Below, piece by piece: positions 44,621 through 53,783 of a stretch of 64,000 nucleotides of DNA. Source of the stretch: Clostridia bacterium (GTDB taxonomy: Bacteria > Bacillota > Clostridia > Christensenellales > Aristaeellaceae); assembly GCA_017524725.1 (NCBI GenBank), contig JAFXUZ010000087.1, positions 45,384-109,383 on the forward strand, written 5' to 3'. How positions within the stretch are numbered: the first letter of the stretch is position 1; every line of letters begins with the position of its first letter. The position numbers and the translations under genes are program-made. The notes below the pieces were generated by a model. It was not told where the DNA came from, did no database searches, and saw nothing but the letters and a program-made list of their open reading frames with translations.

Positions 44621-47398
44621 ATGAAACGTTTTTTCTCTCTCCTGACTGCGGCGATGCTGATCCTGAGCATGACCGGCGGCCTGTTTCCCGCCCCGGCCCG
44701 GGCTGATTCGCCGGCCCCGGCGACGCGCACTCTCCTGTTATATGGGTGCGGATCCAACCTTGAGTCCCAGGGCGCGATGCTGACCTGGAACCTGTACCAG
44801 ATCCTCGAGTCTGAGATCCCGGAGGATGTGAACGTCGTCGTCATGACCGGCGGATCGAGGAAATGGTTCGTGGAGCCGGAATACCTTTCCGGCGCGGAGA
44901 CGATCGGCGAAGGAGGGGCAAACCAGTTCTGGATCTGTTCCGGCCGCAACGCGGCCGACGCGGTCAACGGCCATGGCAGGATGACCCTTTTGACCGACGC
45001 CCCGGGCATCATGCGCCGGGTGTCCATGGCGGACCCGATCGCCCTGCAGGGCTTCATCGAGTACGCAGCCTACCGCTTCCCGGCGGAAATGTACGACCTG
45101 GTCCTCTGGGATCATGGCGGCGGCCCCGTGGGCGGCTTTGCCCTAGACGAGGTGCATGCCCGGAGCGTCAACGACACCATGAGCCTGAATCAGCTGGTCA
45201 CCGCCATCAAGGACAGCCCGGTGCAGCGCTTTGACATCATCGATTTCGACGCCTGCCTGATGGGCAGCGTGGAGGTCGTGGCCGCCCTGGCCGACTGCGC
45301 GGATTACCTGGTCCTGTCCCCGGAAACAGAGCCCGGCTTCGGCCAGGATTACAAGGCCTGGATGAACGCGCTGGCGAAGGACAGCCGCATAAACGGCTTT
45401 GATCTCGGCAGGATCATTGTGGACGCCTTTATCGCGTTCTACGAGGGCAGCAACCCCTGGGAAGCGACGCAGGACGGCACCCTGTGCGTTATCGATACCG
45501 CCAATTTCCGTGGGCGCCTGGCCGGCCCCGTGACTCGTCTGTTCCAAATGATGAGCGACGAATTGACCACCCGGAACGGGACCAGCGGCCTTTTCAGCTT
45601 TTATGACGAATACGCCGCCGCCTCGATGACCTACGCATATTATGACGAGACCCTGCTGGACCTGGGCAATTTTGCCGACAGCCTGGGCATCTGCATGTAT
45701 GAGATCGACGGCGGGTCCTTCTTCAACGGCCTGACCAACGCCTATTCGGACCTGTCTACGGAGATCAGGAACATCCTTTCGGACTGCGACGGCTCCGGGG
45801 ACGACGTGATCTACAGCGGGGCTACGCCGGATACGAACAAGCCCACCGGCAACAGGGTCGGCATCACGCGCGGCCCCGACGGCAAGATCGTGAAGCAGGC
45901 GGAGATCGCCCCGTCCGGCCTGTCCGTCTTTTTTGTCACCGGCGACCTCTATTCCAGCACAAACTATGCCTACGAGATGTACATGCTCCTCCAGGCCATG
46001 GAAGACGGCGATATGAAGACCATGCTGGAAACGGTGACGGATACCGTCGTCCGGTACGCGCTGGTCACACAGTCCGGCAGGACTGTGTCCGAACTGCTGG
46101 CCGATGGCAAAACGGGCCTGACCTACCGCGACGTGGGCCGGGCGTGGAAAAAGACCGTCAGCATGGGGGAGGCGGAAGGCAGCCTGCTGGCGATGCAGCT
46201 TGGAACGGACGTAAGGATCACCGGCGTCGAATCATCGCTCTGGTACGCCTGCCTGTGGGATCTTGCCACGATGCTGCTGGACGAGATCCCGGAATATGAA
46301 ACGGACGACGACAACTGGCTCACCGAACTGCGCGCCGAGGAGGCAGCCGCCGGAAACGCGGAGGATGACGCCGCGGAAGATGACGCCGCGGAGGAAATCG
46401 CCGCGGAGGAAAGCGCTGACGGACCGGAAGCCGATGAATATGCGGACGTCGAAGCTGCGGAAGAAGAGCAATGGGACGAAAATGCCTACTACATGCAGGA
46501 AGGCGAGGCGGAACTGGAGGCCTGGCTGGACCCGATCATCCGCCAGCAGGAGGCCGAAGCCATCGCGCCGGAGACCACAACGGCCATCGTCATGGACAAG
46601 AGCGGTGACGGCATCGCGGACACCTACCGGGTCACGGTCAATGCCCCCATGCGGCTGATCCGGAACGTTTCCATGGATATCCGCGCCAGGGTCAAAGCGG
46701 AGCGGGACGACCTCACCGTCGCCCTGTTAGGCGACACCGTCAGCCTGGGGATCATCCACGGCTCCCTGTCCCTTGACAGCCTGCTGGACTCTATCCTGCA
46801 GGCCGGCTCCCCGGAGGAAGGCGTCCTTTCCTTCTTCACCGCCGGGACCGCCGCATACGACCTGCCCACCAGCGTTGACAGCTGGTACGAGCTGGTCGAC
46901 GGCGAAGGCGTCGGGCACATCGTCAGCGTCGGCGAGATCGGATCGCTGAACGATACGTCCCTGAAGATCCCGGTCGTCATGCACCTGAAGGAAAAGGATG
47001 AGTACGGCGATCCCATCAGCCTGTTCGCGCTGCTGGTCTACCAGGGTGGGCACTTTGCCGGCATCATCGATGTTTCTCCGTCCGGAGACATGGACGGCCG
47101 CCTGATGTCCCTGACCAACGACAGGTTCAACGGCGCGACGGTGGAGACCTGCCAGTGCATGGTGTGGGATTTCTTCGGATACAAGTTTTATGTGATGGAT
47201 GCCGTCAGCGAGCCGTTCACCCTGCCTGAGACTCCCTCCGCCGACCGGGATATGGTCCTCAGGATGACGAAGGTTTCCGACATTGCGGACCTGGAGGACG
47301 GCAAGGTGTTTTTCAAGGGCGTCATGACCGATATGTATGGCTTCGACCACAGCATTGAAGACGCTCTGGACGCCGCCGCGGAGGAGAACAGGCACTGA
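44621..47398 (+). CDS. exported clostripain-family (C11) peptidase
   Basis: 925 residues. The signal peptide ends near PARAD. The C11 domain follows: TLLLYGCGSNLES, the catalytic His165 in LWDHGGG and Cys212 in FDACLMG. C11 enzymes cut after Arg or Lys. Residues about 567-625 are a low-complexity Ala/Glu/Asp stretch (AEDDAAEDDAAEEIAAEES) built from short DNA repeats, acting as a linker to a beta-rich C-terminal half of unknown family. No sortase signal or membrane anchor is visible at the C-terminus, so secretion is likely. GGAGG stands before the ATG; a hairpin terminator follows. Confidence 0.87.
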   Translation: MKRFFSLLTAAMLILSMTGGLFPAPARADSPAPATRTLLLYGCGSNLESQGAMLTWNLYQILESEIPEDVNVVVMTGGSRKWFVEPEYLSGAETIGEGGANQFWICSGRNAADAVNGHGRMTLLTDAPGIMRRVSMADPIALQGFIEYAAYRFPAEMYDLVLWDHGGGPVGGFALDEVHARSVNDTMSLNQLVTAIKDSPVQRFDIIDFDACLMGSVEVVAALADCADYLVLSPETEPGFGQDYKAWMNALAKDSRINGFDLGRIIVDAFIAFYEGSNPWEATQDGTLCVIDTANFRGRLAGPVTRLFQMMSDELTTRNGTSGLFSFYDEYAAASMTYAYYDETLLDLGNFADSLGICMYEIDGGSFFNGLTNAYSDLSTEIRNILSDCDGSGDDVIYSGATPDTNKPTGNRVGITRGPDGKIVKQAEIAPSGLSVFFVTGDLYSSTNYAYEMYMLLQAMEDGDMKTMLETVTDTVVRYALVTQSGRTVSELLADGKTGLTYRDVGRAWKKTVSMGEAEGSLLAMQLGTDVRITGVESSLWYACLWDLATMLLDEIPEYETDDDNWLTELRAEEAAAGNAEDDAAEDDAAEEIAAEESADGPEADEYADVEAAEEEQWDENAYYMQEGEAELEAWLDPIIRQQEAEAIAPETTTAIVMDKSGDGIADTYRVTVNAPMRLIRNVSMDIRARVKAERDDLTVALLGDTVSLGIIHGSLSLDSLLDSILQAGSPEEGVLSFFTAGTAAYDLPTSVDSWYELVDGEGVGHIVSVGEIGSLNDTSLKIPVVMHLKEKDEYGDPISLFALLVYQGGHFAGIIDVSPSGDMDGRLMSLTNDRFNGATVETCQCMVWDFFGYKFYVMDAVSEPFTLPETPSADRDMVLRMTKVSDIADLEDGKVFFKGVMTDMYGFDHSIEDALDAAAEENRH

Positions 47399-47450
47399 AA
47401 AGCAAGCCCATGGGACGGCACGCGATGTCCGGAGCATGAAATGAATAAAG

Positions 47451-47488
47451 AAGGGCCGGTCCCCGAAGGTCGGGAACCGGCTCTTTCC
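47451..47488 (+). terminator. terminator after C11 peptidase gene
   Basis: Stem GCCGGT/ACCGGC with inner CCCG/CGGG (47456-47482), A-rich before and CTTT after. Confidence 0.6.
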
Positions 47489-47581
47489 CTGCGCTGCCGG
47501 CAAACGCAAACGGTTTTCAAAACCGCGCGTATCTGGTATCATATCGGGGAGACAGATCCCAGCCGACCGACGGAGAGGAAT

Positions 47582-49099
47582 ATGGACGCGATGGAGAAGA
47601 ACGGAAGAGGGGACGCGGAGTTCAGCATTCTGGACCCGCATGGAAGGCACAGGGAAAAAAAGGAGCTTCCGGCATATTTCCGGGACCTGAACCTGGAGAC
47701 GGTGCTGGACGAAATGGCCTTCAACTGGGGCTCGGCCGTCCGGGAGCTTTTTCATTACCTTCCCGAAACGGCGGAGGACGAAAAGTACCGGCGGGCAGTC
47801 TACGGGGACGTCAAAAAGGAAGGAGTCTTCCGCGCGCTGGAGGCCTTTGTCCGGCGGACAGACGAGGCGGAGGACCTGCGTCGGGAAAAGGAAAAGGTGC
47901 CCGGCACCCTGCAGCATTCGGTCTGGCAGGTGCGGGAGGCTGAGGTCCGCTGTGCCGCCATGATGGAACTGAAGGAGGCGCTGGACAGGGAGGAACTGTC
48001 CTCTCAGGGACTGCTTACCTTCCGGGATATCCTGCGGCAAAAGCTCTTTAGCGCCGGGGAGAGCGCGGTGCGTGAGCGGGTAAACGGGATCATGAAAAGG
48101 ATCCGCGCCTTCCGTATGGTGATCACCTGCGAAAAGGACCGGATCCGGGTGGAGCCCGGGACGGCGGCGGGGGAATACGGCACGCTGCGCGGGGAAGGAT
48201 CCGGGATCATCAAAAACCCGTTCGCCGCGACCCCCCTGCTTACGGATCTTGAGGCCGTGTGCCTTCAGGTCCTGACCAAAAAGGATCCGGGATTCTTCCG
48301 GGAGATCCGTGAAGTATCGGACATGGTCGGGGACCGCCGGGATCCCCTGGCCGACAGGTTCAGGAAGGAGATCGTATTCTACCTGTCCTTTGACACCTTC
48401 CGGAGGGAGATGGAGGAAGGGGGCTTTTCCTTCGCGGCCCCGTCGGTCACGGAAAGCTGTCCGTTTATGGCCCGGGGCTTGTACGACCTGGCCCTTGCCT
48501 GCGTTTTCCGCCGGGAAGGGAAAAAAGTGGTGGCGAACGATTTCGCCTGCCGGGAAGGGGAGCGCTTTTTTGTGCTTACCGGGCCCAACCAGGGCGGCAA
48601 AACGACCTTCGCCCGCAGCCTGGGCCAGCTTGTCTATTTTGCCCGGATCGGCCTGGACGTGCCCGCGGCGGAGGCGAACGTACCCTTCTTTAGGGATATC
48701 CAGAGCCATTTTTCCGTGGAGGAGAGCGTGGAGACCGGCAGGGGAAAGCTGAAAGAGGAACTTGTGCGGCTGGCCCCGATGATGGAAGAAAAGCGGCAGG
48801 GGACCTTTGTGGTCATCAACGAGCTGTTCACCACCGCGGCAGGCTATGACGCCCTAATCATGGGGCGGAGGGTGCTGGAGCACTTTATCCGTCTTGGGTG
48901 CATGGGGATCTTCGTTACGCACCTGAAGGAACTGGCCTCGGCGCATGAAGGGGCGGTGAGCCTTCGGGCCTCGCTTGACGAAAACCGTGTCCCCACATAC
49001 GTCATCCGCCGCGGGGAAGCCGAGGACGTTCCCTGCGCCGAAACCAGGGTAAAAGAGCACCGCCTGACCTATGAACAGCTGAAGGAGCGCTTGTCATGA
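47582..49099 (+). CDS. MutS-like ATPase 1
   Basis: 505 residues. An N-terminal helical region without the MutS mismatch-binding domain precedes the MutS ATPase domain (domain V): Walker A GPNQGGKTT at residues 334-342, then RSLGQLVYFARIGLDVPA and a Walker-B-like VVINELFTT in which Asn413 stands where MutS has Asp, followed by Glu414. FVTHLKELA corresponds to the H-loop. Start 47582 has GGAGAGG upstream. The stop TGA overlaps the next gene's ATG (ATGA), so the two proteins are made together and may heterodimerise. Such proteins are annotated as MutS-related; no role is established. Confidence 0.82.
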   Translation: MDAMEKNGRGDAEFSILDPHGRHREKKELPAYFRDLNLETVLDEMAFNWGSAVRELFHYLPETAEDEKYRRAVYGDVKKEGVFRALEAFVRRTDEAEDLRREKEKVPGTLQHSVWQVREAEVRCAAMMELKEALDREELSSQGLLTFRDILRQKLFSAGESAVRERVNGIMKRIRAFRMVITCEKDRIRVEPGTAAGEYGTLRGEGSGIIKNPFAATPLLTDLEAVCLQVLTKKDPGFFREIREVSDMVGDRRDPLADRFRKEIVFYLSFDTFRREMEEGGFSFAAPSVTESCPFMARGLYDLALACVFRREGKKVVANDFACREGERFFVLTGPNQGGKTTFARSLGQLVYFARIGLDVPAAEANVPFFRDIQSHFSVEESVETGRGKLKEELVRLAPMMEEKRQGTFVVINELFTTAAGYDALIMGRRVLEHFIRLGCMGIFVTHLKELASAHEGAVSLRASLDENRVPTYVIRRGEAEDVPCAETRVKEHRLTYEQLKERLS

Positions 49100-50766
49100 A
49101 TGTGTGCCTTTTGTACAGGGATTCAGACCGCCCGGGAAACAGGGCCTATGAGGACGCGGACAACATCATCCGGGACCTGGGGCTGAAGGCGCTTTTCCAG
49201 GATTCGGCCCGGCGGCTCAAAACGGACAGCGGCAAAGTCCTCAGCGTGGAGGAGGAGGACCCCTTCATTGCGGAAACGATGCGCAGGGTGATGATGATCC
49301 CGCTTTCGTCCCGGGAGGAGGTGGAATACCGCCATGCGGTCCTGAAGGACTGCATCCGGCATGAGGACCTGGTCCGCACCCTGTACCTTATCAGCTGCAG
49401 GACCCTGGAGGAGTGGAACATGCTGGGGCGCGGGGGCCGTGAAAAGGCGCAGCAGGTCAATCCGGCCGTCAAGCTGGCCGAAAGCATCTGCGCGCTCCGC
49501 CTCCTGTGTGATTCCCTGAGGGAGATACGGGAGCTGGCGGCGGGGGAGGACAGGGAAAGCGGGAAGCCCCTGTCGGAAGGGTTCGCTTCCGAGGGATTCC
49601 GCTCGTTCTTCCGGCGGCTGCGCGAAGTGTTTTCCGAGGAGCGGGAGCGGGAGGCGCTCAAGGTGCTGGAGGACATCTCGTTCTTTATGGACGGAGGGGA
49701 CGGGGGAGGATACAGGACGATCAAGGCGAGGATCGTCCTGGAATGCGGCCTGGAGGACGGGCTGAAGTTCAGCTCCATGAAGCTGCGGGAGGTCTCCTCG
49801 GAAAGCCTCCGGTTTTTCCGCCCCGGCACCACAATGAAAAAACTGCAGGATCTCAAGTATTCCCGGATCCCCGATTCCTTTCCGGTGGATAAGGACCCGA
49901 GGCTTTCAGAACAGGCGAGGCAGCTGGAATTCTCGGTGGTCTGCAGCCTGGCGGGACGGTTGAATGACTTTTTGATGCCGGAATTCCAGACTTTTTTTGA
50001 CCAGCTGAAAATACAGGCCGCTTTTTACCTGGGTGCCGTCCAGCTGAAGGCCCAGCTGGAGCGCTTTGACATGGACGTCTGCTTTCCCGAAGTATCGGAC
50101 CGGCGGACCCTTGCCTTCCGGGACTTGAAGGAATGCGTGATGGGCCTCAGGCAGCGGGTGCATGTGATCGGGAATACCTGCGACATGGAAAACACGGATC
50201 TCCTGATCGTGACGGGGGCCAACCAGGGCGGCAAGTCCACCTTCCTGCGCAGCATAGGCATTGCCCAGGTGATGGCGCAGTGCGGGCTGCCGGTGGCGGC
50301 CGGGGTGTTCCGCAGCGGATTGTTCCCCCGGATCTTCGTGCATTTTACCCGGAGGGAGGACAGCTCCATGAACAGCGGCCGCCTGGACGAGGAGCTGGGC
50401 CGCATGGACCGGATCGTGGACCTGATCGGGGAGGGATCGCTGGTCCTGCTGAACGAATCCTTTGCCACCACCACCGAAAAAGAAGGCTCCCTCATCGCCT
50501 ATGACATCGTCAGGGCGCTGGGGGAGGCCGGGGTGAAGATCCTGATGGTCACGCATCTGCTCCCTTTCGCAAAACGCATGTATGATGAAAGGAAGGACGA
50601 TCCCGCTTCCGGGACGGCGTTCCTGTCGGCTGAAAGGACTTTGGAGGGTATACGCACCTTCCGGATGATCCCCCATCCGCCGGAAATGACCAGCTTCGGC
50701 CTGGACCTTTTTGAGGAGATCGTGGAAAAGCATCTGGACGGCCATGGCGGCGCCCGCAGGGAGTGA
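49096..50766 (+). CDS. MutS-like ATPase 2, translationally coupled to ATPase 1
   Basis: 556 residues. Long helical clamp-like N-terminal part (EEVEYRHAVLKDCIRHEDLVR, and DQLKIQAAFYLGAVQLKAQLE) and a MutS-type ATPase domain: Walker A GANQGGKST at residues 374-382, LRSIGIAQVMAQCGLPVAA, signature-like FTRREDSSMNSGRLDEEL, Walker-B-like LVLLNESFATT (Asn453-Glu454) and VTHLLPFAKRM. The mismatch-recognition Phe-x-Glu domain is missing, and no Smr nuclease is attached. ATG overlaps the previous stop by 4 nt. The partner shares the same Asn in Walker B, so the change is a family trait, not damage. Confidence 0.83.
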   Translation: MNVCLLYRDSDRPGNRAYEDADNIIRDLGLKALFQDSARRLKTDSGKVLSVEEEDPFIAETMRRVMMIPLSSREEVEYRHAVLKDCIRHEDLVRTLYLISCRTLEEWNMLGRGGREKAQQVNPAVKLAESICALRLLCDSLREIRELAAGEDRESGKPLSEGFASEGFRSFFRRLREVFSEEREREALKVLEDISFFMDGGDGGGYRTIKARIVLECGLEDGLKFSSMKLREVSSESLRFFRPGTTMKKLQDLKYSRIPDSFPVDKDPRLSEQARQLEFSVVCSLAGRLNDFLMPEFQTFFDQLKIQAAFYLGAVQLKAQLERFDMDVCFPEVSDRRTLAFRDLKECVMGLRQRVHVIGNTCDMENTDLLIVTGANQGGKSTFLRSIGIAQVMAQCGLPVAAGVFRSGLFPRIFVHFTRREDSSMNSGRLDEELGRMDRIVDLIGEGSLVLLNESFATTTEKEGSLIAYDIVRALGEAGVKILMVTHLLPFAKRMYDERKDDPASGTAFLSAERTLEGIRTFRMIPHPPEMTSFGLDLFEEIVEKHLDGHGGARRE

Positions 50767-50902
50767 AGGCTTTTCCTGCTTTCGCCGGGGTTCTGATACC
50801 GTGAAAGTCTGCCTTTTTAACAAATTTGAATCTCTTATTACCGGGTCTCCGGGGAAGGAAAAGCGCCTTGCATGGCGCGCCTTTTCTGCCGGAGATAAAC
50901 AG

Positions 50903-50934
50903 CGGGGGGCTGCCGCATATGCGGCAGCCCCCCG
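50903..50934. terminator. strong bidirectional terminator
   Basis: A 32-nt perfect palindrome (50903-50918 with 50919-50934) lies between the converging MutS-like and ROK genes. Confidence 0.8.
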
Positions 50935-50948
50935 CCTGTTCACAAGGA

Positions 50949-51863
50949 TCATTTTGCCCTGAGCAGGGCGTTCATGTCTTCCACATGGATCGGGACGCCC
51001 ATGATATCCCCGGCCAGGAAGCATCCGCCGACCGATCCGGCCAGGTTGCCCAGCATGGCGGAAACAAAGAGGGGCATCGGGGTATTGGGGATGGAAGGAC
51101 AGTGGGTCTCCATCTCGTTCCGGACCCGGCCCAGGAGTTCCTCACCGGCCGCGCCGATACCGCCGCCCAGGACCACCATATGGGGGCGGAAGATATGCAC
51201 GATGCCGGCAAGGCCTATGCACAATTCGTGGACGTAATCGTCCAGAATGGCGATCATCTGGGGATTCCCTGCCCGCACCTGCCGGAAGATCTCGCGGATG
51301 GGGACGCCGGCGCGCCGGGTCATGGAGCCGGAGGAGGCATACTGCTCGAAGCAGCCCCGCCCGCCGCAGGGGCAGGGGAGGCCGTCGGCGTGGGTGATGA
51401 AGTGCCCGATCTCACCGCCGGTGTTGTCAAAGCCGCGGAAAGGCCTGCCGTCCACCAGGAACGCGCCGCCGATCCCAGTGCCCAGGGAAATGTAGACCAC
51501 ATATTTTTCACCCACGCAGCAGCCCACGCGGCTTTCGGCGCAGAGCGCGCCGGCCACGTCGTTGTCCGCGGCCACCGGGCAGTGGAGCGTTTCCTCCATG
51601 ATGGATTCAAAGGGGACCTCCATCCATTTCAGGTTGGCGGCCGTGATGGTGTGGGTGATCCTGTTGACGGTGCCCGCGCAGGACAGCCCGACCGCGGTGA
51701 TGGGGGAGCGGAAACCGGACAGCCCGGTGGCGATGTTCTCGGCCAGCTGGTAGGGGTCGCCCTTGACCGACCCGATGGTGGACTGGTATACGATGCGGCC
51801 GAATTCGTTCATGATGGTGGACTTGACGGTGGTGCCGCCGATATCGATGCCTGCGAAAAACAC
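50949..51863 (-). CDS. ROK-family sugar kinase
   Basis: 304 residues. ATP site FAGIDIGGTTVKSTI, ADNDVAGALCAE with the catalytic Asp, YISLGTGIGGAFLVDG, and the ROK zinc motif GH...CPCGGRGCFE. No N-terminal HTH, so it is an enzyme rather than an Xyl-repressor type. The likely substrate is glucose or a related hexose. GTG 51863 is chosen because GGAGG lies 4 nt upstream; a longer frame to 51878 uses TTG and contains that site. It converges with the MutS-like pair. Confidence 0.87.
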   Translation of the reverse strand: MFFAGIDIGGTTVKSTIMNEFGRIVYQSTIGSVKGDPYQLAENIATGLSGFRSPITAVGLSCAGTVNRITHTITAANLKWMEVPFESIMEETLHCPVAADNDVAGALCAESRVGCCVGEKYVVYISLGTGIGGAFLVDGRPFRGFDNTGGEIGHFITHADGLPCPCGGRGCFEQYASSGSMTRRAGVPIREIFRQVRAGNPQMIAILDDYVHELCIGLAGIVHIFRPHMVVLGGGIGAAGEELLGRVRNEMETHCPSIPNTPMPLFVSAMLGNLAGSVGGCFLAGDIMGVPIHVEDMNALLRAK

Positions 51864-51901
51864 GGGGCCTCCTGACAAAGGGCCTGCGCCCTTTTTTAAT
51901 A

Positions 51902-51928
51902 TGATCGAAATGGGATCGATTTATATCA
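51902..51928 (-). promoter_or_regulatory. operator-like inverted repeat upstream of ROK kinase gene
   Basis: TGATCGAAAT and ATTTATATCA form an imperfect inverted repeat (8 of 10 positions, 7-nt centre) 40-65 nt upstream of the start in an AT-rich gap. The regulator is unknown. Confidence 0.4.
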
Positions 51929-52041
51929 TTAAATAGTATAACTGTTCTTTCCCCGCATTTCAAGAGGAGGAGTTGCATTTTCGTTACCATTTCGGACAAA
52001 TTTTTTCCGTTTCTCCGTTTCAAGCCGAACGGCGCGCCGTG

Positions 52042-52257
52042 TTACGGCCCCCCGTCCCCGGTATGCGCCGCGTCTGCCCATCCCTCGCCCAGGATGTACG
52101 CCACCACGCTGGCCGCCGCCATGATGATCCCCGTCACCTGCGCCACCGTCTGCTCGTCCATGTTCAGCGCCACCAGGATCCCGCTGACCAGTCCCACGAC
52201 CGCCATCCAGAATTTCCTGCTCGTCAGCTTGCCCTTCCAGTCGATCTTATTCTCCAT
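52042..52257 (-). CDS. phage holin-like small membrane protein
   Basis: 71 residues. MENKIDWKGKLTSRKFWMAVVGLVSGILVAL then a second hydrophobic helix (VTGIIMAAASVVAYILGEGWADA) match small phage holins of Firmicutes that start with a W-K..L.s.KFW motif. Holins form membrane holes that let the endolysin reach the wall. ATG 52257 has AAGGAG upstream and overlaps the end of the preceding gene by 11 nt. It is the last gene of the phage-derived operon. Confidence 0.8.
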   Translation of the reverse strand: MENKIDWKGKLTSRKFWMAVVGLVSGILVALNMDEQTVAQVTGIIMAAASVVAYILGEGWADAAHTGDGGP

Positions 52258-52435
52258 TGTCTTCGCTCCTTTCCTCTTCTCCCAGTTCCCTGTACCTCTT
52301 CCACCGCAGCGCGTCCCGGAAAGACTTAAGATACAGCCATTCCTGCCCGTCCAGTCCCCGCCTGAAAAGAAAATATTCAAACGCCCCGCCCAGGACGCAG
52401 CCGCCGATTATCCCAAGCACCACCCTGTAGTCCAT
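52247..52435 (-). CDS. small phage membrane protein
   Basis: 62 residues. One N-terminal hydrophobic helix (VVLGIIGGCVLGGAFEYFLF) and a charged tail rich in Arg and Glu. It lies between two lysis-region genes and overlaps the holin-like gene. It could be a spanin-like, antiholin or second holin protein; no family is recognised. GGAG lies upstream of the ATG. Confidence 0.6.
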   Translation of the reverse strand: MDYRVVLGIIGGCVLGGAFEYFLFRRGLDGQEWLYLKSFRDALRWKRYRELGEEERSEDNGE

Positions 52436-52447
52436 CCGCTCCTCCGT

Positions 52448-52786
52448 TTATGCCGCGTCCTGCGGTTCCGTAGGCAGACGCATCATGTCGTTTTTCATTT
52501 GTGTGATCACGTCGTTCCCGCCCAGCGCGTGATAACTCAGATACATGTCGTTAATGATCTTCTTTTTCTCCACCGTGCAAAACCCCTTCCGCCTCGCGTC
52601 CTCGCAGTCCTCCGCTATCTGACGCATCAGCAGCGCCCGCATGCCGTCCCGCAGCGCGTTGTATTCCTCCCGGTTCTGCTTCACCCTTGACGCCAGACGC
52701 TTATACATCCACACCAGCACCCCGGCCACGATCCCGAACGCCCACTCCACCCAATACTTAGCGATCCATTCCGGCATATCAGTCAC
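52448..52786 (-). CDS. phage lysis-region membrane protein
   Basis: 112 residues. The start MPEWIAKYWVEWAFGIVAGVLVWMYKRLASRV gives one membrane helix, followed by a cytoplasmic helical part (NALRDGMRALLMRQIAEDC). This order is common in a conserved small protein next to endolysin genes of Firmicutes siphophages, sometimes annotated as holin or as unknown. It overlaps the endolysin stop by 8 nt. Function uncertain. Confidence 0.65.
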   Translation of the reverse strand: MTDMPEWIAKYWVEWAFGIVAGVLVWMYKRLASRVKQNREEYNALRDGMRALLMRQIAEDCEDARRKGFCTVEKKKIINDMYLSYHALGGNDVITQMKNDMMRLPTEPQDAA

Positions 52787-53723
52787 CTTCCCCCAGCATT
52801 TCTTTTAATTTCTCCATCAGTTCCCTGATCGTCTTCTCCGGCACCCTGATCATTTTCTCCCCCTCCTCAGACTTTTCCATATCTCCACTCTCCACTCTCC
52901 ACTCTTCACTCTTCTCCCCGTCCGGCTCCTTGTCCTGCTCGCCTTCCTGCTTCGGCCTCCTCAGGCTCTGCTGCTTCTCTATCTCCTGCCACGTCACGCC
53001 GCCCACGATCCCGTCCGCCGTCAGGCTGTATGCCAGCTGGAACGCCATCACCGCCTCCCTGGTCTTCGGCCCGAACTTCCCGTCGATCTCTCCCGGGTCG
53101 AATCCCATTTCCTTCAGGTCCTCCTGCAGCTCCCTCACCGCGTCCCCGCTGCTCCCGCTCCTGAGCGTCGGCTTCATCCTCACCGCCCCCGCTTCCTTCA
53201 GCTCCTCCCTGGTGTAAAGCCCTTTCGGAACCGCGTAATGCGTCCAGGTCGTGTCGCTCATCGCGCCCCGCTTAACTACCGTCGAACAATGGATGATCAT
53301 CCCGTCCCCCACGTGCAGCCCCGTGTGGCTCATCTTCCCGTCCCGGTACTTGAACACGCAGCATACCACGTTCGGCATTTTGTCCGCGTTGCCCTTCATC
53401 TCCCAGTTGTCCGCCCGGTCGTACTGGCTCGTCGCCCCGGCTCCCTGCAGGCTGATCCCCGCCGCGGCTTTCAGGATATAGTATGTGAACCCCCGGCAGT
53501 CATAACACAGGTGCCCGTCCCATTTGCAATACCCGCAGTCCGGTTCCTCCCCGCTCAGCACCGGGCACGCCCCGTAGATCTTCCCCTTGTACGCCGGATT
53601 GTATCCCGCGTACTGCTTCCGGATCTTCACCGTGCACGGATCGCCCCACGCCCCGAACACATACGGGTCCCCCAGCTTCTCCTCCGCCAGCTTCACGCAT
53701 GCCCCGGCCTTCTCGTTCGTCAT
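52779..53723 (-). CDS. phage endolysin: NlpC/P60-type peptidase with PG-binding domain
   Basis: 314 residues. Catalytic Cys76 in YDCRGF and His133 in SHTGLHVGDG fit NlpC/P60 cell-wall endopeptidases. PG_binding_1 at about residues 200-260 (LRSGSSGDAVRELQEDLKEMGF, DGKFGPKTREAVMAF). A charged C-terminal tail contains KSEEWRVES, which is the translated dispersed repeat (52883-52917), in frame. So the repeat lies within the gene, after the last recognised domain. ATG 53723 has AAGGGGG upstream; the longer frame to 53765 starts inside another repeat copy. It would cut peptidoglycan cross-links for lysis. Confidence 0.85.
   Translation of the reverse strand: MTNEKAGACVKLAEEKLGDPYVFGAWGDPCTVKIRKQYAGYNPAYKGKIYGACPVLSGEEPDCGYCKWDGHLCYDCRGFTYYILKAAAGISLQGAGATSQYDRADNWEMKGNADKMPNVVCCVFKYRDGKMSHTGLHVGDGMIIHCSTVVKRGAMSDTTWTHYAVPKGLYTREELKEAGAVRMKPTLRSGSSGDAVRELQEDLKEMGFDPGEIDGKFGPKTREAVMAFQLAYSLTADGIVGGVTWQEIEKQQSLRRPKQEGEQDKEPDGEKSEEWRVESGDMEKSEEGEKMIRVPEKTIRELMEKLKEMLGEGD
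52883..52917 (-). repeat. purine-rich dispersed repeat, copy 2 (inside the endolysin gene)
   Basis: Minus-strand GAGAAGAGTGAAGAGTGG followed by two further GAGAGTGG-type units. It is read in frame as KSEEWRVES between the PG-binding domain and the C-terminal charged helix. Confidence 0.9.
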
Positions 53724-53742
53724 CTGTCCGCCCCCTTCACAC

Positions 53743-53783
53743 CGTTCCAAAACTCCACTCTCCACTCTCCACTCTTCACTCTT
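53743..53783 (-). repeat. purine-rich dispersed repeat, copy 3
   Basis: Starts at the TAA stop of the upstream structural-protein gene (TAAGAGTGAAGAG...) and ends with GGAGTTTTGGAACGG, 20 nt before the endolysin start. Confidence 0.9.

Noticed and set aside
46727..48709. 660-codon minus-strand frame
   Set aside because: It spans two plus-strand genes and their terminator and has no recognisable domain.
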